From: Betaproteobacteria bacterium
Lineage (GTDB): Bacteria; Pseudomonadota; Gammaproteobacteria; Burkholderiales; Rhodocyclaceae
Direction of reading: 5' to 3'
DNA length: 64,000 nucleotides
Assembly: GCA_016194935.1 (NCBI GenBank)
Contig: JACQAO010000028.1
Location: 62,001 to 126,000, forward strand
Each line of letters opens with the position of its first letter. Position 1 is the stretch's first letter. Under the pieces are notes generated by a model, which did not search any database, had not been told where the DNA came from, and saw only the letters and a program-made list of their open reading frames with translations. Positions 52,918 to 61,193 of this stretch are shown one piece after another. The position numbers were made by a program, and so were the translations under genes.

Positions 52918-55122
52918 TCAGGCGAAGCCCTTCATGGGCGACATGCCGATTTCCACGATTTTAGCCACGTAGTCGTTGATAAGTGCCGCTACGCGCGCGC
53001 TGTCGGTAATTGCGACTTCGTAGCTGGCGACGCGCTCCTTCTCCAGGCCAAGCTGCTTGAGCGTGTCGTCGATCTTGCTCATGCGGTAATTTGCCAGCTC
53101 CGAACCCTTGACGAAGTGGCATTGATAGTTCTCGCCGTGCTTGCAGCCCATCATCATCACGCCGTCGTAGCCGGAGTTGAGCGCATCGGTAATCCAGATG
53201 GCATTCACCGAACCGAGGCAGCGCACCGGGATGGCCCGGACGAAGGCCGAGTAAACGTGGCGCGCCAGGCCGGCCATGTCGAGCGCCGGATAGGCGTCGT
53301 TTTCGCAGGCCAGGATCAGGATGCGCGGCCTTTCGGAAAACTCGTCAGGCATATCGACGGCCTTGATCTGCATGCCGACGGTATCGACCGAATAGTTCTC
53401 GAAGGAGATCACCCGCACCGGGCAGGCGCCCATGCAGGTGCCGCAGCGCCGACAGCGGCTTTCGTTGAACACCGGGAAGCGTCGCTCGTCTTCGTCGATG
53501 GCGCCGAACGGGCATTCCACCGTGCAGCGTTTGCACTGGGTGCAGCCTTCCAGGCGCACCATGGGATAGGACAGGTCGCCGACGCGCGGATGAGCGGCGC
53601 GTCCGGCATCGGCATTTTCGACCGCCTGAATCGCCTTGAGTGCAGCGCCAGTAGCGTCTTCGGTGGCCTGCAATAAATCCATCGGGCGGCGCACCGGGCC
53701 GGCGGCGTAGATGCCGGTGCGGCGCGTCTCGTAGGGGAAGCAGATGAAGTGCGAGTCGGTCAGGCCTTGCTTGAGCTGCGGCAAATCCTTGCCCTGCCGG
53801 TAGTTCAGGTTAAGGATAGACACCTGCTGCGTCTTGACCGGGTCGTCGTCGGGCAGGTCGATATTCACGCCCGAGTTCGGCACCTGGCCGGTGGCCAGCA
53901 CCACCAGGTCAGCATCGATGCTGGTGTCCTCGTCGAGGATCAGATCGCGGAAGCTTACCTTGCTGCCGCTGCCAGTGGTTTCAACCTTGGAGGCCTTGCC
54001 TTTGGTGAAAACCACGCCTTTTTCCTGGGCGCTGCGGTAAAAATCCTCGCCCATGCCGGGGACGCGCAAGTCGGTGTACATCACCACCGTTTCGATGTCC
54101 GGATTGGCGTCCTTGAAATACATCGCCTGCTTGATGCTGGTGGCGCAGCAATGACCCGAGCAATAAGGCAGGTGCGTGCCGCTCTCGTCGCGCTGTCCGG
54201 CGCACTGGATGAAGGTGACGGATTTAACTTCCTTGCCGTCGGCCCGCTTGATCGGCGCGCCATTGGCGCTGATCGCCAGGGCTTCAAGACCCGCCTGGTC
54301 GATGACGTTGGGCAGCCCGCCGCCGAGCTCCGGCAACTTGGTGATATCGTAACTGGTGAAGCCGCTGGCCTGGATGATGGCGCCGACCAGCTCTTCGCTG
54401 ACCGCGCCGCTCTCCTGGGCGATCTTGACGTTGAAGCGTCCCGGCGCGCCGCTGGTTTCGGCGATGGTCGAATTCAGATGCACGCTGATGCGCGGATGCT
54501 TGCTCACCTTGGCGATCAATTCCGCCACACCTGTGTCTTGCGGGGCGGCGTAGGGTTCCTTGAACGGCACGCGCTTCCACAACTGCGCCGCCCAGCCGCC
54601 CAGCTTGCTTTGTTTCTCCAGCAGTACCACTGCGTAGCCGGTTTCCGCCGCTTCCAGCGCCGCCGTCATGCCGGCCATGCCGCCACCGACCACCAGGATG
54701 CGGCGGTTCTCGGCTTTGTCCGGATTGCCCTCAGGCAGCTTCATTTTCTTGAGTTCGGCGCAGCCCATGCGGACGTAGTCGTTAGCCATTTCCTGGCGCA
54801 CTTCGTCGTGGGCGCTGCCTTCGGCCACCACCCAGATGACGCCTTCGCGCAGGTTGGCGCGCGCCATGGCGATGCTGGGGAAATCAAAAGCCTCGGTCTT
54901 GGAGCGGCGCGAGCAGGCTGCAACCACCACATGGGTGACGCCCTCGTTGGCGATATCGTTGCGGATCAGTTGCACGCCTTCTTCATTGCAGAGAAAGTCG
55001 TGGCGCTTGACCACCTGCATCTTGCCTTCTTTCTGCGCGATTTTTTCCAGTTGCCCGACATCGATCTTGTCGCCGATGCCGCAGCCGGCGCAAATATACG
55101 CGGCAGTTTTCGTCTCAGCCAT
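52918..55122 (-). CDS. qmoB: QmoB-type HdrA/MvhD-like flavoprotein
   Basis: A 734-residue protein. The N-terminus (YICAGCGIGD; HDFLCNEEG; VVAACSRRSKTEAFD) is HdrA-like with cluster cysteines, then an FAD domain (RRILVVGGGMAGMTAALEA near 142). Two ferredoxin motifs, CTQCKRCTVECP and CRRCGTCMGACP, follow near 525-565. The C-terminus (about 600-734) is an MvhD-type domain (LILACENDAYP; VRCLGSVN; MGCKHGENYQC). This layout is diagnostic of QmoB, an electron-bifurcation relative that exchanges electrons with AprBA. The start at 55122 overlaps the qmoA stop (ATGGCTGA). Confidence 0.92.
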   Translation of the reverse strand: MAETKTAAYICAGCGIGDKIDVGQLEKIAQKEGKMQVVKRHDFLCNEEGVQLIRNDIANEGVTHVVVAACSRRSKTEAFDFPSIAMARANLREGVIWVVAEGSAHDEVRQEMANDYVRMGCAELKKMKLPEGNPDKAENRRILVVGGGMAGMTAALEAAETGYAVVLLEKQSKLGGWAAQLWKRVPFKEPYAAPQDTGVAELIAKVSKHPRISVHLNSTIAETSGAPGRFNVKIAQESGAVSEELVGAIIQASGFTSYDITKLPELGGGLPNVIDQAGLEALAISANGAPIKRADGKEVKSVTFIQCAGQRDESGTHLPYCSGHCCATSIKQAMYFKDANPDIETVVMYTDLRVPGMGEDFYRSAQEKGVVFTKGKASKVETTGSGSKVSFRDLILDEDTSIDADLVVLATGQVPNSGVNIDLPDDDPVKTQQVSILNLNYRQGKDLPQLKQGLTDSHFICFPYETRRTGIYAAGPVRRPMDLLQATEDATGAALKAIQAVENADAGRAAHPRVGDLSYPMVRLEGCTQCKRCTVECPFGAIDEDERRFPVFNESRCRRCGTCMGACPVRVISFENYSVDTVGMQIKAVDMPDEFSERPRILILACENDAYPALDMAGLARHVYSAFVRAIPVRCLGSVNAIWITDALNSGYDGVMMMGCKHGENYQCHFVKGSELANYRMSKIDDTLKQLGLEKERVASYEVAITDSARVAALINDYVAKIVEIGMSPMKGFA

Positions 55123-56413
55123 TGGCCGTCTCCACAGTGGCGGTTTTATGAATGACCTGGATCGCCCGCAGCGCCGCCGCCGTGGCGTTCTGCGTGGTGC
55201 GATTGACATCGAGCGGACTGCTTGCAGCGCCCGCCCCAAACTGACCGCCGTCCTTGGAACCTTCGATAAAGCCGGAGAAATCGACGATGATGTCGGCAGG
55301 CAGTTTGATGCCGTTGCTTTCCGGCTCCATGCCGATGGCCAGCACCACCAGATCATGCTCGACCGCATAGCGGTGATAACCCTCGGTATCCACGCCGTGC
55401 AGAATCAGATTGGCGGCATCGTCCTGGACGATTTTCGCCACCTTGGATTTGAGGAAGCTCACCGTCGGGTCATTCTGCACCTTCAGGTAGAAGTCCTCGA
55501 AGCGGTCGATGGCGCGAATGTCGATGTAATAAATCGTCGACTTGCCGCCGTTGGCGGCATCGTCGCCGTAGGCTTCGCGTACATATTGGGTCTGCTTGAG
55601 CGAGGCCATGCAGCAGATGCGCGAACAATGGCGCAGATGGTTTTCGTCGCGCGAACCGGCGCACTGGATGAAGGCGATATTTTTCGCCTCCTTGCCGTCG
55701 GAAGGACGCAGCAGTTTGCCGCCGGTCGGCCCGTGCGGATCAGCCAGGCGCTCGAACTCCACGCTGGTGATCACATTGGCAAAGCGACCGTAACCGTAAG
55801 GCTGAATCTTGGCTGCGTCATAAGGTTTCCAGCCGGTGGCCAAGATCACCGCGCCGACCTTGAGTTCAACAATCTCGTCTTGCATGTCGAGCTCGATGGC
55901 GCCGTATTTGCACGCGGCCTTGGCCTTCTCGCCCTCGGCGGTGCCGGCAATCGAGGGGTCGAGCAGGTAGCGTTGCGGATAAGCCATGGCATGCGGCAGG
56001 TAAGCCGCCTTGGTCTTGGACAGACCGTATTCGAAAGGATTGGGAATTTCGGCGGTAACGGCCTGGGCGCAGTCGCCGCAGGCGGTGCAGTTTTTATTCA
56101 CAAAGCGCGGCGAGATTTTCAGGCTCACCGTGTAGTCGCCGCGGCTGCCGGTGACGGCGGTGACCTCAGCCATGGTCATCACCCGCAAGTTTTTATTGCC
56201 CTTGAGGCGGCGCAGGTTGATTTCCAGGCCGCAGGTGGGGTGACACATTTTCGGGAAGTAGCGGTAGAGCAGGGCGGTGCGTCCGCCCAGTGTCGGGCTG
56301 CGTTCGGCGAGTATCACCTGCTTGCCGCATTCGGCGGCTTCCAGCGCCGCCGTCATGCCGCCGATGCCGCCGCCGACGACCAGTATGGTCTGGCTGGTTG
56401 CGATTGAAGCCAT
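55115..56413 (-). CDS. qmoA: QmoA-type HdrA-like flavoprotein
   Basis: A 432-residue HdrA-like protein with an FAD Rossmann motif (ILVVGGGIGGMTAALEAAECG at the N-terminus) and cysteines in MCHPTCGLEIN near 64, NCTACGDCAQAV near 105 and HCSRICCMAS near 270. It lacks the ferredoxin insert and the MvhD domain of QmoB, as QmoA should. It is the first gene of qmoA-qmoB-hdrC-hdrB-CBS and overlaps qmoB by 8 bases. The complex is expected to take electrons from AprBA in sulfite oxidation. Confidence 0.92.
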   Translation of the reverse strand: MASIATSQTILVVGGGIGGMTAALEAAECGKQVILAERSPTLGGRTALLYRYFPKMCHPTCGLEINLRRLKGNKNLRVMTMAEVTAVTGSRGDYTVSLKISPRFVNKNCTACGDCAQAVTAEIPNPFEYGLSKTKAAYLPHAMAYPQRYLLDPSIAGTAEGEKAKAACKYGAIELDMQDEIVELKVGAVILATGWKPYDAAKIQPYGYGRFANVITSVEFERLADPHGPTGGKLLRPSDGKEAKNIAFIQCAGSRDENHLRHCSRICCMASLKQTQYVREAYGDDAANGGKSTIYYIDIRAIDRFEDFYLKVQNDPTVSFLKSKVAKIVQDDAANLILHGVDTEGYHRYAVEHDLVVLAIGMEPESNGIKLPADIIVDFSGFIEGSKDGGQFGAGAASSPLDVNRTTQNATAAALRAIQVIHKTATVETANG

Positions 56414-56603
56414 TACTTCAAGCCTCCGATGAATTCTTGTTGAGACGCTGATTTTAGCGAGGCTGGGCAGCCCGCCGTCCGAAATCTTCCTATGGCCGAA
56501 TAGAAAAGCCGAATAATGTCTCGATAAGGTTTTGCTCTGCTGTGCGGCAGTGGTTCGTAAGGCAATTCAAGCCCTGAAAAAATATTCATATGGAATATCC
56601 GGT

Positions 56604-56633
56604 TTGACGCCGGATGCCTGATATCAGCATAAT
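56604..56633 (+). promoter_or_regulatory. promoter of the MFS exporter gene
   Basis: TTGACG (56604-56609), 18 bases, then CATAAT (56628-56633), each 5/6 to the sigma-70 consensus. The predicted start is at about 56640, which is the ATG itself, and no ribosome site lies upstream, so a leaderless message is likely. The rest of the 226-base gap to qmoA holds an ATATTC/GAATAT repeat near 56582 but no clear qmo promoter. Confidence 0.55.
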
Positions 56634-56639
56634 GCGCCT

Positions 56640-57947
56640 ATGCGTTTTGCAGTCAACAATCTTGGCGCCTTGATCCCCCTCGACAGCCTGCTGCGCAACC
56701 GGGATTTCTCCCGGATGTGGGCCGCCGCCACGGTGGCCATCCTGGGCGGCAGCGTCTCGCAACTGGCGTTGCCGCTGACTGCCGTGCATATACTCAATGC
56801 CAATGCCGGACAGATGGGGATTCTGTTCGCCTGCGGGGTGTTGCCCTTTGTGCTGTTTTCCCTGCCTGCCGGGGTGTGGCTGGATCGCCGTCGCAAGCGT
56901 GGAGTGATCGTCGCCTTCAACCTGCTCGGTGGCGCGGCGCTGGCCCTGGTGCCGCTGGCGGTGGTGCTGGATGTGCTGTCGATACATTTGTTGTACGCGG
57001 TGGATTTTGTAGTGGGTACCGGTTTCTGCATCGGCGGGTCGGCGGCGCAGATCTTCATCACCCAGCTCGTCGGTCGGGATCGGCTGGTGGAGGCCAACAG
57101 CAAGCTGGCATCGGCGACCAGCATGGCCGGGCTGATCGGCCCGGTGCTGGCGGGCATGCTGGTGGGCTGGCTGGGCGCGCCTACGGCGGTGGCGCTGGAT
57201 GCGCTGGCATTTTTTGTATCCGCCGCACTGGTGGGCTCGATCCTGTTCCGCGAAGCCGCCCTGGCGGTTTCGAAAAATACAGTGCTGGCCGATGTGTCGG
57301 CGGGCCTGAGCTTCGTCTGGCGGCAACCGCTGCTGCGGGCTTTCGCGCTGATGGCGGCAATGTTCATCCTGTTGTTTCACGGATTCATGGCGCTGTACGT
57401 GCTGCATGCGACGCGCGAACTGGGTTTCACGCCGTCGCAACTGGCCGTGGTGAACACCTTCGCTGCGCTGGGTGCGCTGGCCGGGGCCACCTCGTTGCAT
57501 CACCTGAACCGGCGCATCGGCAAGTATGCGGTGATCGTGCTGGGGCTGGCGCTCACCGCACTGGGCATGCTCGCCTACTCGCAAGTGCCTCAAGGCGTTT
57601 GGGCGGTGATTTTGGCAGGCGCCGCGATGTTGCTGGTGGAAGCGGGGGCGACCGTCTACACGATCAACTATCTGGCGATGCGCCAGTTGGTAACCCCGGA
57701 CGCCATGCTCGGACGCATGACCACCACCATGCGTTTCCTGTCGGTGTCGGCGGCGCCCGTCGGCAGCGTCCTGAGCGGATACTGCGCCGACCGATACGGA
57801 ATTACCCTGGTGCTGGCTTGCCTGGGAATTGGCGCTATAGCAGCGACGTTTGTGTCGCGCTGGTTGATCCGGCATACGCTGGAAGTTTTCCCCTGGAGCG
57901 GAGAAACAGCCCATGAGAATCAGCCGGCGGTGCGCGCTTCGGTTTGA
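56640..57947 (+). CDS. MFS exporter
   Basis: A 435-residue major facilitator with 10-12 membrane helices. LLRNRDFSRMWAAATVAILGGSVSQLALPL begins the first helix, and the loop after helix 2 has LPAGVWLDRRRKR, the A-motif of MFS proteins. It resembles the MFS_3/EntS-type exporters that expel siderophores or drugs. The message is probably leaderless. Neighbours give no clue to the substrate; the downstream gene is convergent. Confidence 0.8.
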   Translation: MRFAVNNLGALIPLDSLLRNRDFSRMWAAATVAILGGSVSQLALPLTAVHILNANAGQMGILFACGVLPFVLFSLPAGVWLDRRRKRGVIVAFNLLGGAALALVPLAVVLDVLSIHLLYAVDFVVGTGFCIGGSAAQIFITQLVGRDRLVEANSKLASATSMAGLIGPVLAGMLVGWLGAPTAVALDALAFFVSAALVGSILFREAALAVSKNTVLADVSAGLSFVWRQPLLRAFALMAAMFILLFHGFMALYVLHATRELGFTPSQLAVVNTFAALGALAGATSLHHLNRRIGKYAVIVLGLALTALGMLAYSQVPQGVWAVILAGAAMLLVEAGATVYTINYLAMRQLVTPDAMLGRMTTTMRFLSVSAAPVGSVLSGYCADRYGITLVLACLGIGAIAATFVSRWLIRHTLEVFPWSGETAHENQPAVRASV

Positions 57948-57973
57948 TAGAGCGTGTAGCCAAAGGCGCGAAA

Positions 57974-58717
57974 CTAAAGGTGTACTTTCAAAAAAGCGAT
58001 CAGACGTTTGCTTGCGTCTGCGGCTGCTTCGGGGTTGTACTCTGCATGGGCAGGGAGATGTTTCCCCAAAAAACCCAGAACCCTGTTGGGCGCTTTGTTC
58101 ATGAAGCTGTGGCCGGCATCGGGGTATATTTTCAGGTCGCCGGGAATGTTCAGCCGCTCGATTTCTCGCGCCAGTTTCCTCGCATGAGGCAGTGTCAGCC
58201 GGTCGCGTGCGGCGTAGCTGGCAATGATTGGACATGCGCCATCGAGATTTTCCGGGACTTCCCCATAGAACGGGGCGCTGACGCGGAACAGTCCGGTTTT
58301 TGCCAGCAGCAGCGCAAACCCTCCGCCCATGCACAAGCCCATCACGGCCACTCTTCCCTCCGCCAGATAAGTTTGCCCGGCAAGCCAGTTCCTGGCCTCG
58401 ATAAGATCGTCTACTCCTTGCCCCTTGCCATGCTTCAAATCCCGCATCAAGCTGCGCATGCAGGAGAACCATGCGCCGCGACTGAGCAGGTCGGGAATCA
58501 TCAAAGCGTAACCTTCCCGGGCTATCTCATCGGCGATCCGCCGCATTTCCGAATTGATCCCGAAGGGCTCGTAGATGAACACAATCCCGGGAAGTTGCTC
58601 CATGCTCCGCAGACGGCTGAGATAGCTCCGCATGGCAAAGCCATCACCGCATTTGTAGTATTCGTAAGACCTTGTCACTGGCGCGCTGTCGTCCATGTCC
58701 CATCCTTCCGGTTTCAT
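57974..58717 (-). CDS. dienelactone hydrolase family protein
   Basis: A 247-residue alpha/beta hydrolase. The nucleophile is a cysteine in GLCMGGG near 131, the aspartate is in SYAARDRLT near 170 and the histidine in DAGHSFMNK near 203, the Cys-Asp-His triad of dienelactone hydrolases. LPGIVFIYEPFGIN near 42 replaces the usual EIFGLN segment, with Glu kept. An alternative start at 58696 has a stronger ribosome site (GGAAGGA). It begins 1 base after the stop of the methyltransferase gene, so the two are one transcript. The substrate is unknown; the name does not prove dienelactone use. Confidence 0.83.
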   Translation of the reverse strand: MKPEGWDMDDSAPVTRSYEYYKCGDGFAMRSYLSRLRSMEQLPGIVFIYEPFGINSEMRRIADEIAREGYALMIPDLLSRGAWFSCMRSLMRDLKHGKGQGVDDLIEARNWLAGQTYLAEGRVAVMGLCMGGGFALLLAKTGLFRVSAPFYGEVPENLDGACPIIASYAARDRLTLPHARKLAREIERLNIPGDLKIYPDAGHSFMNKAPNRVLGFLGKHLPAHAEYNPEAAADASKRLIAFLKVHL

Positions 58718-58718
58718 C

Positions 58719-59333
58719 TCAGGCCGATTTTGTTAACCGCCAGGCCGCCACCATGCCATCCAGGAGCAGGGTTTTTTCCACGGCATGACCTGTCGCATAA
58801 AAAATTTTCGGGTCGACGGTGCGGCCTGCACGCGCATACGACCATAAGCGCAGGGCCAGTGATGGAGCGCCATATCGGCCTGATCGATTGAGCCGGCGTG
58901 CCGCGGCACGCGTCATTTGCGCCGTAGTCTCGACAATCAAGAGCGTTCCGCCGGGGCGCGCGCAACGCAGCAGCGCGGCGAGCGCGGCAGGCTGGTCGTC
59001 CATGACAGCGAGGAGCGAGGCTGCCGAGACCACCTCGGCGGAGTTTTCCGGCAGATGCTTCAGACCGGAAATTTCAAAGCGCGTATTGCCGGTGCTTGCC
59101 TCGCGCTGCGCGATCTTGCGCGCCATCCGGATCATATGGGGATCAATGTCAGTACCCAGAACCTGGTATCCGTGCGCGGCTGCCAGCCGGGTCACCAGCC
59201 CCGGCCCGCAGCCCGCATCCAGCCAGGGCTGGCCGCTGCCGCGCGGCAACAACGCCACCGCTTCCTGGTGGAGTTGTCGATAAAACTCCGCGTTTTGCAC
59301 CCAGGAAAAAAGTCGTGCTGAAAAAAAGCTCAT
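58719..59333 (-). CDS. class I SAM-dependent methyltransferase
   Basis: A 204-residue methyltransferase with motif I WLDAGCGPGLVTRLA near 36-50, an acidic residue for the ribose in VLGTDIDPHM near 58, and a post-I region (ISGLKHLPENSAEVVSAASLLAVM). The ATG overlaps the stop of the upstream small membrane protein by four bases. The methyl acceptor cannot be told. It lies within an operon of a membrane protein, this enzyme and a dienelactone-hydrolase-like protein, opposite an HxlR regulator. Confidence 0.83.
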   Translation of the reverse strand: MSFFSARLFSWVQNAEFYRQLHQEAVALLPRGSGQPWLDAGCGPGLVTRLAAAHGYQVLGTDIDPHMIRMARKIAQREASTGNTRFEISGLKHLPENSAEVVSAASLLAVMDDQPAALAALLRCARPGGTLLIVETTAQMTRAAARRLNRSGRYGAPSLALRLWSYARAGRTVDPKIFYATGHAVEKTLLLDGMVAAWRLTKSA

Positions 59334-59731
59334 GCGGCGCTTCGCTTGCCGACTGCGCGCGGGTAGTTCAGCCATAACAGAATAATGAAAATCAGGGGCA
59401 GGAAGGATGCTGTGCTGACCTGCATCAGAGAGACTGCGCCGCGCTGCAAATACACCAGGGTGACGATCCAGTCGATCGCCTGAATGACTATCATGGCCTT
59501 GATCCAGTGCCGGCTCTCCCAGGGGTTTTGCGCCGCCAGCAGCATGCCGTAGCCAAACCCCAGGAAGCGTGCCGCCATCATGCCGAACAGCCAGTTGGTC
59601 CATTCCGGCGCGGCGCTCAGCCCCAGGGTATGCGCCGTCAATTCCGGCGCCAGTAGAAAGGACAGGCCCAGCACAAACTGGACGATGGCGATGAATCGCA
59701 AAGTGAATTTAAGAGTGGTGTTTTTTTCCAT
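59330..59731 (-). CDS. small four-helix membrane protein
   Basis: A 133-residue protein with four hydrophobic helices (about 8-30, 45-66, 78-96 and 102-122) and no cofactor motif. It resembles small uncharacterised proteins found beside HxlR regulators and SAM enzymes. It is the first gene of the minus-strand operon and shares a control region with the HxlR gene. No function can be assigned. Confidence 0.65.
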   Translation of the reverse strand: MEKNTTLKFTLRFIAIVQFVLGLSFLLAPELTAHTLGLSAAPEWTNWLFGMMAARFLGFGYGMLLAAQNPWESRHWIKAMIVIQAIDWIVTLVYLQRGAVSLMQVSTASFLPLIFIILLWLNYPRAVGKRSAA

Positions 59732-59774
59732 GATTTTTCCTTCAGATCTTTGAGCAGGATTTGCTGCTTGCCAA

Positions 59775-59792
59775 TATAGTTAATTAACTATA
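59775..59792. promoter_or_regulatory. 18-bp palindrome, probable HxlR-regulator operator
   Basis: The perfect palindrome TATAGTTAATTAACTATA lies between the divergent HxlR gene and the membrane-protein operon, 38 bases before the HxlR ATG. HxlR-family dimers bind such palindromes at their own promoter. Confidence 0.65.
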
Positions 59793-59829
59793 CATTGGGA
59801 AGTAGTTACCTAAAGGATACTTACTAATC

Positions 59830-60159
59830 ATGAACAAGCCACAGAAACCAATGCCAAGCTGCGATGTGGACTGCCCGGTGCAAAAGACAGCGCAAATTCT
59901 CGATGGAAAGTGGACGACGCTGATCATCCGGGATTTACTGCCGGGCAAGCGGCGCTATTCGGAACTGCTGAAATCACTACCGGGCATCAGCCCCAGGGTA
60001 CTGGCGGCCAGGCTGAGGTTTCTGGAGGAAAACAGGATCATCACCAAGACCATCTACCCAGTCATTCCGCCCAAGACGGAATATCAACTGACCGCTTTGG
60101 GTAAGGGCCTGACCAACGTGATTACAGCGATGGGAAAGTTTGGCGGCAAACTCGCCTGA
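59830..60159 (+). CDS. HxlR-family transcriptional regulator
   Basis: A 109-residue winged-helix regulator. The N-terminus CDVDCPVQKTAQILDGKWTTLIIRDLL is the HxlR signature, and the recognition-helix region is LPGISPRVLAARLRFLEENRIITK. Its two cysteines near residues 11-15 are where redox- or electrophile-sensing HxlR proteins have their switch. It is divergent from a three-gene operon, with a perfect palindrome between, so it most likely controls itself and that operon. Confidence 0.9.
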   Translation: MNKPQKPMPSCDVDCPVQKTAQILDGKWTTLIIRDLLPGKRRYSELLKSLPGISPRVLAARLRFLEENRIITKTIYPVIPPKTEYQLTALGKGLTNVITAMGKFGGKLA

Positions 60160-60211
60160 TCCGGGCGCATCAGGAGAGAAGATGCTTGCCTTTACTTTTA
60201 CGGCAAGCGCG

Positions 60212-61069
60212 TCAGCGTGCGCTCTTGATCAACTCGCGCAGCGCGACGAGCGCCGGTACCTGTTCCGCACGCCGCCAAATGAGGGGCGTCACGACATGGC
60301 TATGGATTTTTGGTAATGCGTGACGAGTAACCTGCGCGCTTTGAACGGTCGCCAGCACCGATTCCGGCACCAGTGCTATGCCCGTTCCCGACGCGACGCA
60401 GGCGACGATGGCATGATACGAGGCTAGTTCAAACACACGCACGGAAGCCAGACTCCGGTCCCCGAGCCACCTTTCCAGCACGCGCCGGTATGCGCAACCG
60501 CTGGGAAAGGCAATCACAGTATCGCCATGAATGTCCAGAGGCCGCCTGATCGAACTATGTTGATGCGATGAAATCAGCACCAGTTTCTCGGTAAACACCG
60601 CCATATGGGATAACACCTTGCTGCTTGGTGTTTCTGCGACGAACGCAGCATCGAGCCGGCGATCCGCGACATCCGCAGTGAGGGTGTCGTTGGTGCCGGT
60701 CTTTAAGTCGACACGAACGTCCGGGTAGGTTTTGTGAAACAACGCCAGAATCTTCGGCAGCCGGCTGGCTGTGGTGCTTTCCAGAGCGCCAAGGCGAAAC
60801 ACGCCGCGCGGCGATGTCCCCGACAGGGCGTTTTTTGCTTCTTCCGCCAGGCGCAGCAACTTGTCGGCATAGCCCAGCAACAGTTCGCCATTCGGAGACA
60901 GGAACAAGCGTTGCTTATCTCGAAAGAAAAGCTGGGCATCGACAGACGACTCAAGTTGCTTGATCCGGGTAGTAATGTTGGACTGAACGCGGTGCAGTTT
61001 TCGGGCGGCGCGAATGATGCCGCCCTCTTCGACAACGGTTTTAAAAATATGCAAATCGGAAAGGTTCAT
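60212..61069 (-). CDS. LysR-family transcriptional regulator
   Basis: A 285-residue LysR regulator. The helix-turn-helix covers residues 1-60 (MNLSDLHIFKTVVEEGGIIRAA; RVQSNITTRIKQLE), followed by a two-lobe ligand-binding domain. It is divergent from an MFS transporter, a carboxymuconolactone-decarboxylase-family gene and a mandelate-racemase homologue, so it probably senses the compound those genes handle. A T-N11-A palindrome lies in the gap. The start at 61069 was preferred to 61084 because LysR proteins begin at this point. Confidence 0.9.
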   Translation of the reverse strand: MNLSDLHIFKTVVEEGGIIRAARKLHRVQSNITTRIKQLESSVDAQLFFRDKQRLFLSPNGELLLGYADKLLRLAEEAKNALSGTSPRGVFRLGALESTTASRLPKILALFHKTYPDVRVDLKTGTNDTLTADVADRRLDAAFVAETPSSKVLSHMAVFTEKLVLISSHQHSSIRRPLDIHGDTVIAFPSGCAYRRVLERWLGDRSLASVRVFELASYHAIVACVASGTGIALVPESVLATVQSAQVTRHALPKIHSHVVTPLIWRRAEQVPALVALRELIKSAR

Positions 61070-61117
61070 CGATGACTCCAGCATTGTTGGCTTAAGGACA
61101 CTGCCGAGCGGGCATGA

Positions 61118-61136
61118 TGTTCATAAATTATGAACA
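61118..61136. promoter_or_regulatory. 19-bp palindrome, probable LysR operator
   Basis: The palindrome TGTTCATAA-A-TTATGAACA is perfect about a single central base and contains a T-N11-A core. It is placed between the LysR gene and the transporter, where LysR regulators bind. Confidence 0.65.
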
Positions 61137-61193
61137 ACTACTTCTACAATATTAACTATACAGGAACATTTTTAAGCCGTAGCATCTTCTTCC

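Noticed and set aside
53749-56407. Two long plus-strand open frames antisense to qmoB and qmoA
   Set aside because: Both mirror genes with clear FAD and iron-sulfur motifs and have no plausible start signal or domain of their own.
51347-56413. The operon as the sHdr (HdrC1B1A) sulfur-oxidising system
   Set aside because: The large protein has the QmoB layout with an MvhD-type C-terminus, two HdrA-like proteins are present, and no lipoate-binding protein gene is adjacent.
60182-60210. Inverted repeat GCTTGCC/GGCAAGC between the HxlR and LysR genes as a terminator
   Set aside because: An 11-base loop and no T-run on either strand; too weak to call.
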